From positions 12,043,156 to 12,107,155 of the forward strand of contig JARCOQ010000002.1 of NCBI GenBank assembly GCA_029207755.1: DNA of 64,000 nt, in the 5' to 3' direction. Source of the stretch: Chamaea fasciata (lineage: Eukaryota > Chordata > Aves > Passeriformes > Sylviidae). The notes beneath the pieces were generated by a model. The model saw only the letters and a program-made list of their open reading frames with translations, had not been told where the DNA came from and did not search any database. Every line of letters begins with the position of its first letter. Position 1 is the stretch's first letter. The translations under genes and the position numbers were made by a program. Of the stretch, positions 50,641 through 63,862 are shown piece by piece.

Positions 50641-52586
50641 TTTAAGCAATTTACTTATGAAACTGTGGGAAATTGTTTAGCAAATACCATAATTTTAACT
50701 TCATAGGTTTCAGACATTCTTTAAATTAATATGTTATATGTGCTTTCACTTTAATATACCATGGCAAATTCTTTTCAAAAACACACTCAATGTTCCTAAT
50801 GGAGAATTCAGAGCTTTTTGAGGACATGGACCACAAAATTTAAGCAGTTTCCTGTCCTCTCACCTGACACTTAAAATGTGATAGATAGGGCCCAATCACT
50901 CACTGTTCACTTCCAGTAGGATGTGCCTGGCAAAATGGTTTTGGTGGCTCTCTTCCACTAGGATAATCAGATTTTCTGTTCCATTTGGAAAGCAAGAACC
51001 TCTGTGCTTGGAATTCAGGCCCTTACTCATGTCTTTTGGCATTGTTTTTTTTTTCCTATCAACACCATAAAATATAGATGATAAGAAATCTGCAATTCTT
51101 TCCAGTTCTTTGCCTCCTCTACACATTTTGTTAGGAGAAGAGAATACATAAATATTTGTCTCTAAATTTCTTGATTTAAAAAAATGAGGATCAGTGATTG
51201 CTGTTAAAAAAATGACCTAAACCTCATTTAAATTCCATTAAAAATGACTTACTGATAAATATAAATTAATGTCATTGTATCAAATGGAGAGCGCAGGGAA
51301 GAAATTCAAACAACAATTATTTCAGTCAGGCCTCTTAACCTGAAATGAATAAATCCTCTGTGACCAGTAGAGTTGACAGAATGACTGAGTGTGCCCACCC
51401 ACACCTCCTACTATTAAACGATTTTGAGTATTTTTCCAATATCTTTTAGGATTTAGAATATTTTTATTTACTATCACCCATTCAAAATCAAAATGATGCA
51501 AACTCCTTGTTCTACATACAAAGATCACATTTTATAATCTTGTTAAATCAAGCAATTATTTTTCAGCTTGGTGAGACTTAATATATGAAAAAATGTACAC
51601 TCTATATAGAATCTGATTCAGAAAAATATCTATTCATAAAGTTGTCATAAGGTATACACTAAGTAAAGCCTATATTCAGCAGTTTTTTCTATTAAGAGAG
51701 ATTAGTAATCTATTTTGCTCTATATTTCTAAAAATATATACAGGACATTTTCTTTAACCCAGGTTATATGTCAGCACAAGATCCATAAATGTTTTCTGAG
51801 AATTTTGAAGAAATCCTCAGATAAGAGGATATAATTTTGATTTGCTATGCCAATGCCATGCTGATAAGAGGATTTCTTTTTTATGCAGCACATTTGTCAA
51901 AATGTTTAGTAATTACCAGTAAGAAGTCAAATTTTTCTCATTATATACTGTGTCAAAAACTGTTAATTGATACTGATCTATGATTTTCTATTTTTGGCTT
52001 TAAGTGCATTCTGGATGAGGATATTTATATCCTGTAAATCAAGACAAAACAGTCATAATTATAACTGTCCATTAGAGTAAGTGATACAATTAAGAGGAAA
52101 GTGCAGCCTGGGGAGACAAAGAAAATTCTGGAATAAATTGAAAGCCATAAAAGTTTGATTCATTTACTAAAACCAGTATCCATCCTACTTTCAAAACTGT
52201 GTCATTTACTCAATTTTAAATTGTATTCAAATCCACCTACATGGATTTTGTTCAGCCACAAAATAACTTAGTTGACTATCACCTGGGTATCAAAAATTAT
52301 AAAAACTGGACTAAAATTTTTTCAGAAGAATAAGAAATACTAAGGATAGTAAAGATATTTTTAAAGATATATTTTCATAGAGTTATAATTTTGACAAATG
52401 AGAAGGATCTTGAAGCATGAATTATTAATCAAGAAAGCAGAATTAAAGAAATTATGAACCTAATATTATATTGGAGTAAAAAAATTGATCTAAACATAAT
52501 CTTCTCACTAAAAATATAATAAACAAAGATTTACAAAGCAAAACTGAGAAGATTTTTTGTCTTTCATGTTCCTAAATCAATTCCCT

Positions 52587-52640
52587 GTGTTGGGAGGGTC
52601 CTTAAAGATCGTTTAGTCTCAACCCCTCTGCCATGGACGG
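52587..52640 (-). mobile_element. CR1 LINE, 3'-end fragment
   Basis: TGTTGGGAGGGTCCTTAAAG and 'CAACCCCTCTGCCATGGACG' are the minus-strand CR1 terminus. Confidence 0.65.
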
Positions 52641-53277
52641 CGACTAATTTCAATAAAATGATGGATTTAATGAAATTTTTGCTGCTAGAATAGTTAGAAC
52701 AGAATCATTGAACTTTGAGAAGTCAACATAGCAGAAACTATTTTTACCCTGAATAAATATGACAAACTGAGGTGAAAGATTTTTTGTATGTGAGTTTCAA
52801 AGCTACACGACACCTTTACATTCAGGTTTGTTTCCTTTAACACAATATAACTAGAAGATATTTTCCAGAGAAACACCTCAGAAGGGAAAGCTTTATAGGA
52901 TCACTCATGACAGGGCTTGAGGCTCTATTCACAGCAATATGTCTGAGCCTGTCATTTATAACTGTTTCTTAAAGAGAAAACTGCTGCTACTGGGAGGCTT
53001 TACTTTTTGTGTTAATTCATCTCTATTATGTGACAAAAGCAACAGCACAGCTGAGATATGAAACTTGTGTTCATGCAGCCCTTTCCCCTCCACCCTGATT
53101 TTGTGGTTTTCTCTGTTTCTGATGAAAACTGTAACGTCATTCATAAGTTTTTAAGAGCTTTCGTCAGCCAGAAAGATTAATGGGCAGCAGAATAATAATT
53201 AGATTTCAATTTTCTCTTTAGATAAGCAAATGTGAGTTTATTACCATAAGGTCATAATTTTGCAGTATCAGAAAATG
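52641..53277. other. AT-rich DNA, no gene recognised
   Basis: Nothing identified. Confidence 0.5.
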
Positions 53278-53855
53278 GTTGAGGTTGAAAGTGAACTTTG
53301 AAGGTCACCCCCTGCTCAAGCAGGGCCACCTACAGCCAGCTGCCCTGGACCATATCCAGATGGCTTTTGAATATGTCCAAGGAGGGAATCACAACCTCTC
53401 TGGGTGACCTGTGCCTGTGTTCAGCTATCCTCACTGCCAGAAAGGCTCTTCTTCTGTCCAGACTGAGATTCCTATGTTTACGTTTGTGTTCTTTTTTCTC
53501 TTGTCCTGTCACTGAACACTGCTGGAAAGACCCTGGACGAGTCCTTTTTTGCACTCTCCCTTCAGGTGTTTATGTACATTTATAGTACCCTCCCTGAGCT
53601 TTCCCTTTTGGATAAACACTCCCACTCTCTCAGCTGCTCCTCATATGTGAGCTGCCCCAGGCCCTTAACCATCTTAGTGCACCTCACTGGACTCTCTGCA
53701 GTATGTCCAGGTCTCTACTGCCATGAGAAACTCAGAAATTGACATATTGCTTCAAGAATGGCCAAATAAAAGGGAATGATCCTTCCTCTCCACCTGGGAC
53801 AATGCTCTTCCTTAAACAACCCAGGCGGGATTGTTTGCAAAGGTCACTGTTGTCC
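53278..53855 (-). mobile_element. CR1 LINE, 3' portion
   Basis: Long minus-strand CR1: on the plus strand 'CCTGCTCAAGCAGGGCCACC', 'ACAACCTCTCTGGGTGACCT', CTCAGCTGCTCCTCATATG and, further in, 'AGGGAATGATCCTTCCTCTC' in the expected order. The 95-codon plus frame inside is not a host gene. Confidence 0.9.
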
Positions 53856-56204
53856 TTTGCAAAATGGTAAAAACCTCTATTAATCTTCCAGAATAGTCTC
53901 CATTAACTCAAGCTAAATGTGAGTCTGTATTTCATAAATACTTCCATATGTTTAAAGAATTCTGTTTTACTGACTTAGATGAGATATCAGGAGCTCAATA
54001 TTTGGTAAAAATTATTTTTCCTCATTTTAGCTTAGATTGCCTCATCTTTTAAGACTTCAGGCTCTCCCTACAGTACTATCCTTCTTCGGATGCATCAGAG
54101 CAATGGGGTTGTCCACTAGTTTTTCCAATAGTTTACTGCTTTCATTGGTGGAAAAAAAAGAGCAGTGGTCTTCAGAGGATTAGATGGCGTTCACCTGATG
54201 AAGTAACACAGAAAATGACCAGGATCATGAGACAATTAAGATTTTTTTTTGCAGTGAAATAACAGACCCAAGTGAAAACCAAGAAGGGCAAGCAGAATGA
54301 TGGGATGAGTCTGAGAGTTACCTGAAAATATAAATGAATAAATAAAGTGTAGAAAGGAAGAAGAGAATGTGGTAAATCTGTAAGGTCGTCTATGCCACTC
54401 TAGAGAGAAATACGAAAAACCTGGTATGACAAGACAGCCACACCATACGTATAATTGAATGTCAGGTCCCAGAAGCAGTAATACTGGGTCATTCCATGCA
54501 CATTAATTTACACTGCTTCTCTACAAGGCTAATTAGCATACTTGAGCTGAGGAGTTCATGTGTTGCTTGGCTACCTCAATGCCTGTACAGCTATTTTGGT
54601 CCCAAACCCGCAGTTAATCCCTTCAGAGCCAGCATCGCTGCAGAGCCCTGAAACTACTTCAAAACCGTTTCTAGTTGGTTGCATATCAGAGGAAAAAAAA
54701 AGCCTCAGTGAACAGGTCTGTGGTTTCACAAGTCACATTAGAGGAGCAAGGGCCAAGCTGTGCAAAGATGAGCAGATGGAAAGAGCAGATGATGTCTCTT
54801 GAGAACTGTGACAGAACATTCTCCATAACAAATGATTGTCTTATGTTTTTTTGTCTTGTAATGCAATTTAACAGTCTTTGATGTGTCTAACAGGTTTGTC
54901 TTCTCACCCTCCTTGGAACTTTGTTTAGAAATATTTTTACTTCTTCCCCTGGGTTAGAGCAAGGGAAATGGTGTGGGAGGATTTATTATTTTTCAGATAT
55001 GTTTTAAAATTATAATTCAATAATTATGAACTAAATGCATTTATATTTAATTACAATATATTGTAAAGTCCTCCCCAGTGAGAAAAATCTTACTTCAAAG
55101 CAAGAAAGTGGCATAATATGCAAAGTTTTAAAAATATTTTACCCACAAAGAGAAAACTGGCAGGAATGCTATTAACATCTCAGTATGACACCCATTATAC
55201 TAATATGCGTATGATTCAGAAAGCCTAAGTAAAGAAAAAAATTAATTTCCATAGATTAAACAGACTAAGTACACACAGAACATATAATTAATTCAAAGAT
55301 GTGAGGGTATATTGTTTAAGCAATTTTTTTCACACTAATATTCAAGACTATGTCTAATTAAGCTTATTGGATCAGGAACTCATATTTAGATATTTTGTGT
55401 TATATATTTAGAGGCACTAACATTCAGGACCTTTTCTAAATATATTGTATTAGATAAATCATTTGATAGTGCTACAAAACCTTCAGTTAATGTAAAGAAA
55501 AAACAAATTTAAAAAGTCAAAATGTGGTGAAGCATGATTGAAGTAGAAGTTATTTAATACAATATACCTCTCTTACTTTTCAACATTTTTCCCTACAAAT
55601 AAAGAGTATTTTTTCAATTGCATCACATGTGCCGAAGAAATTTGTTTTGGTTCTGTTGATGAATGCAGGAAAATAAATCCTATCTAAACCCTCTGAATAT
55701 GTCTGTTCAATTCAATAACACAAATAGCTCTTAAATGAATATCTATCTATTCCAAACATGTGCAGATGATCAGCAGCTGACTCAGCATAAATATGAGGTA
55801 CAGGATCTTCTACATAAAAAGGTAATCCCATTCCCCTGCAATTTCCAGAGACACAAGTTTTAAATAGGGGAATCTAGAGAATTAGTAATGATTATTTGAA
55901 AATATTAAACAAAAAGTGCTCCAAACAAGTTAATTGTGTAGACACAGTCTAAAGGAGTGCTGAAAAATCCAACCTACAGTGAGTAACACATGAAGAGAAA
56001 CAATGACTCATATAATCCTGTCTTCCAGAGACATTAGCCACAAAGAGACACTAGCTTGCTGTGTGAAGAATGCTGCATCTTATAGAAACCTACCACAGGA
56101 TCACAAAATGACCCATAGATAGAGGATTAATCTAGAATTCCTCTTAAATAAAAAAATATTATTCAAGTTCAAGCAGTGAATTCATAACTATACTCTTCTT
56201 AATT
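53856..56204. other. AT-rich DNA, no gene recognised
   Basis: Nothing identified; short frames only. Confidence 0.5.
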
Positions 56205-56598
56205 ATGGGAAGGTGTCAGTCCTGGATTTGGGTGGGTCAGAGTTGCTTTTTCTTAGTAACAAATGCAGTGTTTTGTTCCCGATTCAGTGTCAGAATAATG
56301 TTGATGACACATGGATGTTTTGGCTGTTGTTACATTGTGCTTACCCTGAGTCAGGGACTTCTCAGTGTCCCATGCTCTGCTAGGGGGGAAGTGCACAAAA
56401 ACCTGGGAGAGAGCATAGCCAGGACAGCAGAAGGAAACTGGCCAAAGGGATATTCCACCCCACAGAATATCACGCCCAATATATAAACTCAGAGGAAATG
56501 CCTGGAGTTTCTAATTCTCCTCTCTGCCAGTGGAGTGGTGGTGGGGAGAGACTGAGGAGGTGTGTGGCACTTAATTTCTGTCTTATAAACCACAATGT
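56205..56598 (+). repeat. Degraded avian ERV-L type LTR with internal deletion
   Basis: The U3-like part holds CTTACCCTGAGTCAGGG, AGCCAGGACAGC, 'AAACTGGCCAAAGGGATATT' and a TATA box ATATAAA at 56480-56486, the order seen in a common bird LTR as I recall it. The tail from about 56530 to 56598 resembles the 3' end of the same kind of LTR (TGTGTGGCACTTAATT then TAAACCACAA). The middle appears to be missing. The frame at 56205-56486 is not a gene. Confidence 0.6.
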
Positions 56599-57319
56599 CT
56601 TAATAGACTCTACTCAAATCTCAGTCCAGAGGTTACAGCAATACTCAAAGGAAGGGACTGGATCTCCACAGGATTCTTACCCTGCAAACAACCTGCTACT
56701 TCTCTGTTATATCTTAAAGAGTTGGAAGCTCAATATGAAAAACTTGCTAATGCTAAGCAGAAAGAGAAGTACCTAGGCAGTCAAGAGGGAAAAGGAATTA
56801 CTGTCATCCATGTAATCACAGTCCCAATTCTCTTTGCCTCTGACTTAAGTCCTGTATGTTATTGGCATCCTTAAGGAACACCTGTTCTTTCTGTTTTCCA
56901 GACATTGATTAAACATGGACTGAAATCAACACACAGTAAACATCATTCCTAATCATAAAACATTTCCAGCAGTAAAATACAGTCATAGTTTCATCAGGCT
57001 TTGTTGAGAGACTATTTTCCCATTTGACATCCATGCAGAGATAAAGCAGAGGTAATTTTGTGTAGTTTTGGTTTTACTCATCAAAATCTTTTGTGATAGT
57101 CTCTTTAGTTGCATTTCTTTGCTGCTCTGTGTCTACACTAACAATGACAGCATTATTATTGTCTTAATTACTGGGACTGAAGGTTTGGGGTTTTGGGTGT
57201 GAGGCCTTTTTTCCTCTTTAAAATGTTGTATTTAAGAGAACAGTGCACAAAACTTTCCCCAAAAACAGAAAACCAAGCCACATGTAACCTAGAAACCAAA
57301 CACTTTGACAAACGCTGGT
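56599..57319. other. Unassigned DNA, no gene recognised
   Basis: Nothing identified. Confidence 0.45.
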
Positions 57320-57422
57320 GGTTTTTGGTTGTTTTTTTGTTTGGTTTTTTTTTGTTGTTGTTTTGTTTTTTGTTTGTTTGGGGTTTTTTTTGTTTTTTGT
57401 TTTTGTTTTTGTTTTTCTTTTC
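57320..57422. repeat. T/G low-complexity tract
   Basis: About 100 bases of T with interspersed G, units TTTG, TTG and TTTTTG. It creates false Phe/Val-rich and Lys/Asn/Gln-rich frames. Confidence 0.93.
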
Positions 57423-57734
57423 CCTCAATACTGCAGGAGAGATTCCAAATATTCCAAATAGGCTCTCTCATATCAGTTATATGGCTTCCTATTTTTTTGT
57501 CAGACACCAAAAGTGCACACTAGTTACTTCTTACAGTGGATTAGGTTGCCAAACACAAGCCAAAGCAGTAATAATGCCCAGGATGTCAAAGTGCTGAGGT
57601 GTACTTACATTAATATGCATCTTTTCTGCAAAGTACTTCTAAAATATTGCATTCCTGTGTCTTCAGCACACTGGCTCCTGCTTCACTGAAAATGATGTGT
57701 TAAAGTTAGTTGAATGTCCCAATAACTTGGACTA

Positions 57735-57920
57735 GCTCAGGTGTATCCAAAAGTGTTCAGAGAAGCTGTTGGAATCTCCATCCTTGCAGCTACATGGCAT
57801 TTGATTGTACATGACCCTGAAAAACCAGTTGTAGAGTCAACACTGACCCTACTCTGAGAGGGGAATTGTGTCAGACAATCTTCCAAGCTTTCTTTCATCC
57901 CAAATGTTTCCGTGATTCTA
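57735..57920 (+). mobile_element. CR1 LINE, 3' end, diverged
   Basis: AGAGAAGCTGTTGGAATCTCC, CATCCTTGCAGCTAC, a GACCCTACTCTGAGAGG stretch and a terminal GTTTCCGTGATTCTA follow CR1 order. Confidence 0.72.
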
Positions 57921-59513
57921 AAATGTTTCTACCACGTCTGTTATTTTTGTTGTGTCCTTGTGAACAAAATATTTAAGCTTTGCAAAGAAAAATTGATGGT
58001 GTGAGAGACGAGATTGGGTTACAAGTCAGGGATGTGTTGTTCCACTTACTTGGATTCCACTCTTGGAGATTTGTGCTCCTCCATCCTCATTTTCCTCTAT
58101 CCTTGCTCAGAGTCTATACAGATTAATTAAATCAAATCAGGAAGTATCACAATTCCTGAAACTCAATTTAGAGATCATTCTATTCTCTGCATCAAGGCTT
58201 ATCTCATTTGCTCTGCAAACCAGAACTGAGAAGAACATTTTTTAAAAAAATTTGTGTTTAATTTAAGTACTTTGAAAGCTTAGTATTCCAAATTATTGAT
58301 TTAAGTAAATTTCTTAAAAAAAACCCTTTAATTTTTATATAGAAATTAAAAAAAATCTATTAAAAAATTCAGCACTCTGTTTATTAACAGTCTGTAAGTA
58401 TCATGACTTATAATTTTGATATCTCTACCAACAACCTCTAAAGTAGAAAATGTTATTTTTACACTTTTTTATCATTATAGAAAAAAGCAGCCAAAATGCA
58501 TAATAATTTGATGAATTACACACAAGTGGTACTCTGAGAACTTTATCCTGTCTTCCCCAATAAATTGATCTCAAGTAAATTTAAGATAATTTCCTAATGT
58601 AATGCTTACTGTGTCATTTAGGCAAGAAATTATCCTGTAAATCAGTCTGAAATTACGATTCACAATTATAAGAGAACTTTATAATCAAATAAATTTACTG
58701 TGCCCATTGGTTTTATCCTGTCTTTACTCAACAAAACCTGCCATTTTGACACAGCCAGGAAACCACATTAGCTCTGGGAGTTCATATTTAAATATGCTCT
58801 TCACATCTACTGAGGGAAAAATGCTCAGATTTCAAATATTTTTGATGGAATACTTCATAAGCAAAGCACATACTTCCTGAGGGATTATGCCACTATTTCC
58901 ATTTAATTAAATTGATTAAATTAAAGTGAATGGTGGTCTAACCTCAAAAGGAAAATATCTTTCATTTATGAAAAATGTTGCCATTTATTCTGCTCCACTG
59001 CATGTACAACACATAATGTCTTCAGTATGAGATTCCAGCTTTTCCAACAGGTTATTTGTTATATAAGCTTTAAGGTGATCTTGAACATTTGAAAAACTTC
59101 TTTATGTCTCAATGTATTACCTTAAAAAGACCAGAGTCCGTTTCTCCTACCCTCTGGTTACATCTACAGAGAGCAGCTGGGCTAGAAATCAGGTTAAGAT
59201 ACCTTTCAAAAATGCTACAGTTTTGTACAACTGCTGTGCATGCATTTAACCAGGGAAAAAAACCTGTTGTCAGAGTTCCTCTGCTACCCTCAGGACCAAC
59301 AAGAATCTCTGAAGAAGTACTACAGCATCCCTCAAGGAATATAATGTAAGCAAACTGAATATGATACATCTAGGTCACACGCTAGGATGAAAGAAACATG
59401 TTTAAAGACTACTCGACCCCATAATCCTTTAGTCTGTTTCTGAAAGGCTTTCTGAAAGTTTTCCTATATTTCACACAATAGTCACTTTGATTTTTTTCCT
59501 GCTGTTGTTCTTG
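57921..59513. other. AT-rich DNA, no gene recognised
   Basis: Nothing identified. Confidence 0.5.
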
Positions 59514-59530
59514 GGTTTTTTTGGTTTTGG

Positions 59531-59563
<33 letters not shown>

Positions 59564-59600
59564 TTTTTTCTTTTTTTCTTCTTTTCTTTTTCCCTTTGGT
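59514..59600. repeat. T-rich tract with TG repeat
   Basis: A T-run, a short (TG)n and TTTC-rich sequence in succession. Confidence 0.93.
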
Positions 59601-59717
59601 TTTGCTTTTCATGTTTTTCAGTTTTGTTTTTATTTTTAATTATTGGGTGACTTTTACCCAAAGGAAAATAAAGAAGGTCAATACCAAATTGTGGGCTGAT
59701 GAGGAAGAAGGTAAAAA

Positions 59718-59957
59718 CAGAATCACAGAATCACTGAAACTGAAGGGATCTCTTGAGATCATCTGGTCTAGCTCCATGCTCAGGCTGGGCCAGCCAAAAC
59801 ACATTATCCAGGACTGTTCCCAGTCATGTTTTGCTAAGAAAAGGAGCATCTTCATTCACTGCTTCAGGCTGGAATCCCATGTCTCTCTCAGTTTCTCATC
59901 ATATGAAAGATGTTCAATCCCTTAATGACCCTAATGATGCTGTGTTGAACTCATTTG
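59718..59957 (-). mobile_element. CR1 LINE, 3' portion with internal deletion
   Basis: CAGAATCACAGAATCACTG and 'CATGCTCAGGCTGGGCCAGC' mark the minus-strand CR1 end. After about 59895 the sequence jumps to a farther CR1 segment with 'AGATGTTCAATCCCTTAATG', so an internal part is missing. Confidence 0.82.
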
Positions 59958-60030
59958 AGTTGCCCAGAGTTGTTGTTGATGCCCTGTCCCCAGAAATCTT
60001 CAAGGGCAGGTTGGATGGGACCCTGAATAA
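59958..60030 (+). mobile_element. CR1 LINE fragment, opposite orientation
   Basis: AGTTGCCCAGAG, CCCCAGAAATCTTCAAGG and TTGGATGGGACCCTGAATAA are plus-strand CR1 near its 3' end, abutting the minus-strand copy head to head. Confidence 0.82.
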
Positions 60031-60839
60031 CAGTAGAACTATTTGATATTTCTTAAAATTTTCCTTCTTTAAAAATTGATTTTTAAAAGCAGAACCATTT
60101 GTCACCTCAACTACCTCGTGTTCTCAAGACAGAAACATCTTCCACTCCAAAGTTCTATATTCAGCAACCAGAGAGGTCCTTTTATTTTATGTTTCCTCCT
60201 TCCTTTTTCTTTTCTAGTACTCTGGAAATATTCAAAATAAAACATTATTAACAGATTGATCTGCTCTTACAGTCTGCATGTAACACTGTGAGTTCCTTCA
60301 GCAGCTTATTGAAGCATCCCCCTGCTAGGTGGTTAGCAGACTGCATAGTGATGAAGAACACAAGCTTAATTCCTCAGTTGCAGGTTTCATCTGCATTTGC
60401 AAAAAAATAAAAACATTCAAGGTGTCTTTTTTTTTTTTTAGTTTGCCTTTGCAGCATCAACAATTAGTCCTGAGTAATAATATTAATAATGAAAAGCATG
60501 TCTTGCATTCAAATACATTATGCAAATTTTTAAAGGAAGAAAAAACCCAATTATCTTAAAGGGAACTTTGTTTTAAAATATGGTTACAGTTAGGTTATAT
60601 TCCAAAGAGCACCTGAAAATCAGTATGGACAGTTTCCCTCAAAAAATAAATCCTATGTGATAGAACACTCTTCATATATTCTGTCAAGCAATACATTAGA
60701 AAATATTGGTTTATGGTATTGGAAGAAAATCAAATAACATACCTGCTTGTTAAAATCGATTTTGTATAGATTTTTTTTTAGTCTGGAACTTTGGTTTATT
60801 TTCCTGCCCAAAACTATGTCAAAATAGAATGCTGTATTT
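60031..60839. other. AT-rich DNA, no gene recognised
   Basis: Nothing identified. Confidence 0.5.
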
Positions 60840-61340
60840 AGCACTAGTGGGACCTCACCTTGAGCGTTATGAACACTCTGGAGCCCGCCCCTTCAGAAGG
60901 ATGTGTCCAGTGGAGGGCTGGGGAAAGGGCTGGAAGGCAGGTCCCATGGGGAGCTGCTGAGGGTTACAGGTTTGTCTAGTTTGGGGAAAAGGAGGCTGAG
61001 GGTCAACATCCTTGCTCCTTTTTACAGCTTCCAAAAGTGGGGAAGTGGAGAGGAAGGAGTTGAACTCCTCTCCTGGTTACCCAGGGATAAGACATGGCTT
61101 CAAAGATGCATCGGGGCACAATCAGGACTGACATGAGCAAACATTTGTTTACCAGCTGCTGGTATAACCCTGGAATAGCTGTCCTGGAGAGATAGTCAGT
61201 ATCCCAAGCCTGTCAGGGTTTTAGAGGCATCTGGACAATGCCCTTAATATCATGCTGAACTTTTGCTCTGCTCTGAAGTGGTCACCAAGTTGGACAAGAT
61301 GATTGTTGAATGTCCTTTCTAATTGAAACCAATATCTTCT
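60840..61340 (+). mobile_element. CR1 LINE, 3' portion
   Basis: The order is GTGGGACCTCACCTTGAG, 'AGTGGAGGGCTGGGGAAAGG', ATGGGGAGCTGCTGAGGG and TGGACAATGCCCTTAATA, ending with 'GATGATTGTTGAATGTCCTT'. This matches a CR1 subfamily ending in a short ATTCT-like tail. Confidence 0.85.
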
Positions 61341-62744
61341 ATCCTTTTCTGTTCAATTCCATATCATTCTAAATATTGAGTTCTATTTGCAGACACCACC
61401 AGTCAACTTTACACTAATTTCTATTTCGACTGACTACTTAGCTGAAGTATAATTTTTTCATTTCATAAACCATGTAGAAGTGTTGAAGAAAATTACTAAC
61501 AGTCTCAAAATCTGGGTTCTCTTCTGTAATTTTGGTCTGTTTTAATTTGAAGTAATATGAATAAAATCCTCTTTTATGATATATCTTACATATTGTAAGT
61601 AAATATATACTTAAAAACTCAAAAACTGGTAGTATGAAATGAATAAAAGAAAATACTATCTTTAAAGAAGACTTGCCACAGGAAACAAGCTTTAATGTAG
61701 CTCAACATGTCCTAAATTTTCGTTAAAAAAATACATCCTAAAGAAATTAAAGGAAATTCAGATGCAAAAGATAAGATCTTAAACAGCAGGATTACAGACT
61801 AGACCTAGAAGTTTGTTCCCATAACATTTATCTTCCTGGATATACGAATCTTTAGGGCAGCAGCAAACTAGGAAAAAATGCTCCAATTAGCAATTATGAC
61901 ATTTGAAAGACAGAAAGAAGAACATGAGGAGAGAAAGAAAGGAAAAAACAAGTTTTCTTTCTGTGCATTTTATGTGTGCCACAGAAGACACAAAATCTTC
62001 AGGAACTGTCCATGAATACGTAGTTGAAGCTATTTCTGTTGATATGGAGTGACCCTTGGCTGTCATGGATTCTGCTCTTCCTAGAAGAGAAACAATTCTT
62101 ACCTTAATGCATTTCCATGAGTCAGGCTGATTCCAAAGATAACTGATATTTAAAAGGAAATTAGAAAGGACCATGAACAAAAGTTATTGAACAATGCATG
62201 TAAAAGTGACATAAAGCTGGAATTTAATGTTTTCTTTCCTATATCAATGCGTAACTATTCAAGTAACAATCTTGATTTGTGGCACACATTTCAAGATGCA
62301 GACATCTGAGTCCAACAGTTATTTATATTCTTGAATGACAATCTACATCTTGAAACAAAATTTACAATTTGAAACTTCCTTGAAATAGTTCTAGAGCTGT
62401 CATTTTTTTATATCAACCACTGATCTTACACTGACAGCTAGAAGAATAAACTTTGCTAAGCTAGACGTACATGAGATATAATCTCCCCTCAGTGCTTCCT
62501 CTAGGAACCCTGGAATTTAATAAACTGAGGTGAAGAACTATCAATTTCTGTTTCACCTTTGTCCACCTTTTAGAGCATATCCATAATTTTTCTCCTTTAA
62601 ATTATTCAGAATACCGTATATGATATGATCTAAGGGGTGTGTGATACAAAAGTGTGTGGTTAAAAGCTCTTCAAGCCTAAAATCTCCAAGTCTACAGCTC
62701 AAAATAATTTTTTGAGTGATTCATTTAATCTGGATAATTCCAGG
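61341..62744. other. AT-rich DNA, no gene recognised
   Basis: Nothing identified. Confidence 0.5.
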
Positions 62745-62985
62745 ATAAGGAAGTTGGGCCTCTTCAGCCTTAAGGGGAGAAATCTCAGGCAGACCTTTCT
62801 TATCAATATCTGACCAGAGGATTCAGAGAAGATAGAGGCAGGTCCTCTTCAGAGGTGCACAGAAATAGGATGAGAGTCAGAAACATGAGCTGAAATATGG
62901 GCATGTAAGACTAAATATAAGGAATAAACATTTTCTAGCACAAGGTGAGGCATTCATGGAAAAGTGTTTCCTTCAAGAATAAAAA
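62745..62985 (+). mobile_element. CR1 LINE, diverged 3' portion
   Basis: GGCCTCTTCAGCCTTAAGGGG, GAGGCAGGTCCTCTTCAGAGG and the later 'GGAATAAACATTTTCTAGCA' to 'GTGAGGCATTCATGGAAAAG' follow CR1 order, with the tail missing. Confidence 0.75.
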
Positions 62986-63773
62986 AATGGGAGAGGGAGG
63001 GGTTAAAATAAATAACACTTTTCATTTAGATAGAAAACTTCTACACACCTTACATTTCATAGCAACAGTGTAATCTCTTTTAAAAATCTCCTATTATGCA
63101 TAAGAGTGACTAGTCTGATTTAAAATTCACCTAACACACAGTTTGCATCCTGACAACTGAAGCTTATACAATACCAGATAAAAATCTGGAAATGTAGCAA
63201 GCATGCAATCCCGTAACAACTTCCACAGGCAGGCTGAGATAGGAGATAGCTGGGAATCAAAACCATCAGAGCAGCAGGCACACAGGTTTGGGCTGATAAG
63301 CTGCAGGCAGTAATGTGGTGCAAGATGGAGGAGGGAGAACTGGCAGCCAAAGTCAGGCAGCTACTGAGTACAGAGAACGGATTTATTTGGTCAGAGACCC
63401 TGAGAGGATCCTGCTCTGGACATATTCACGGCCAACATTATCTCAAATGTCTCCTCAGAATAGCAGTAAATCTGTAAACTACCCAAAGAATGCAAGAAGG
63501 CAATTACTATTTTCTCTAGTGAATGGCTGCTGAACAGAGTGTTGTGTAAATGTATAGCACAGTTTCTGAATTTAAAGGTGTTTTATATTATTTTATATTC
63601 CATCTATTTTCCTTCTCCTCCTCCTCCTAAGAGACTGTTGTTTACTTAAACTAAAAATCATGTTCAGGTTTATTTTGATTTTAAGCTTTTAGACCCAAAG
63701 GTGCCTGAGGCTATATTGAAGTTAGTTTTATGAAACTTCAGTAATATTTGTAAGGAAAGGTTTCCTCAGAAAG
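62986..63773. other. Unassigned DNA, no gene recognised
   Basis: Overlapping 70-codon frames on both strands near 63120-63530 carry no recognisable domain. Confidence 0.45.
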
Positions 63774-63862
63774 AAAAAACAAAACAAAACAAAACAAAAT
63801 GAAACAAAACAAAACAAAACAAAGCAAAACAAAACACACAAAAAGAAAAAGAAAAAAAAAAG
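63774..63862. repeat. (AAAAC)n pentamer repeat
   Basis: About 13 AAAAC-like units with few changes, followed by an A/G-rich tail. Confidence 0.95.

Larger units (their letters stand above)
40549..52586. other. Twelve kilobases of AT-rich DNA without gene or named repeat
   Basis: Only simple sequence was recognised (44304, 45826, TA-rich 50560-50640, poly-T near 50071) and a possible CR1 scrap at 41010. Frames are at most 97 codons and show no domain. Octamer-like ATTTGCAT sites occur but are expected by chance. Confidence 0.5.
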
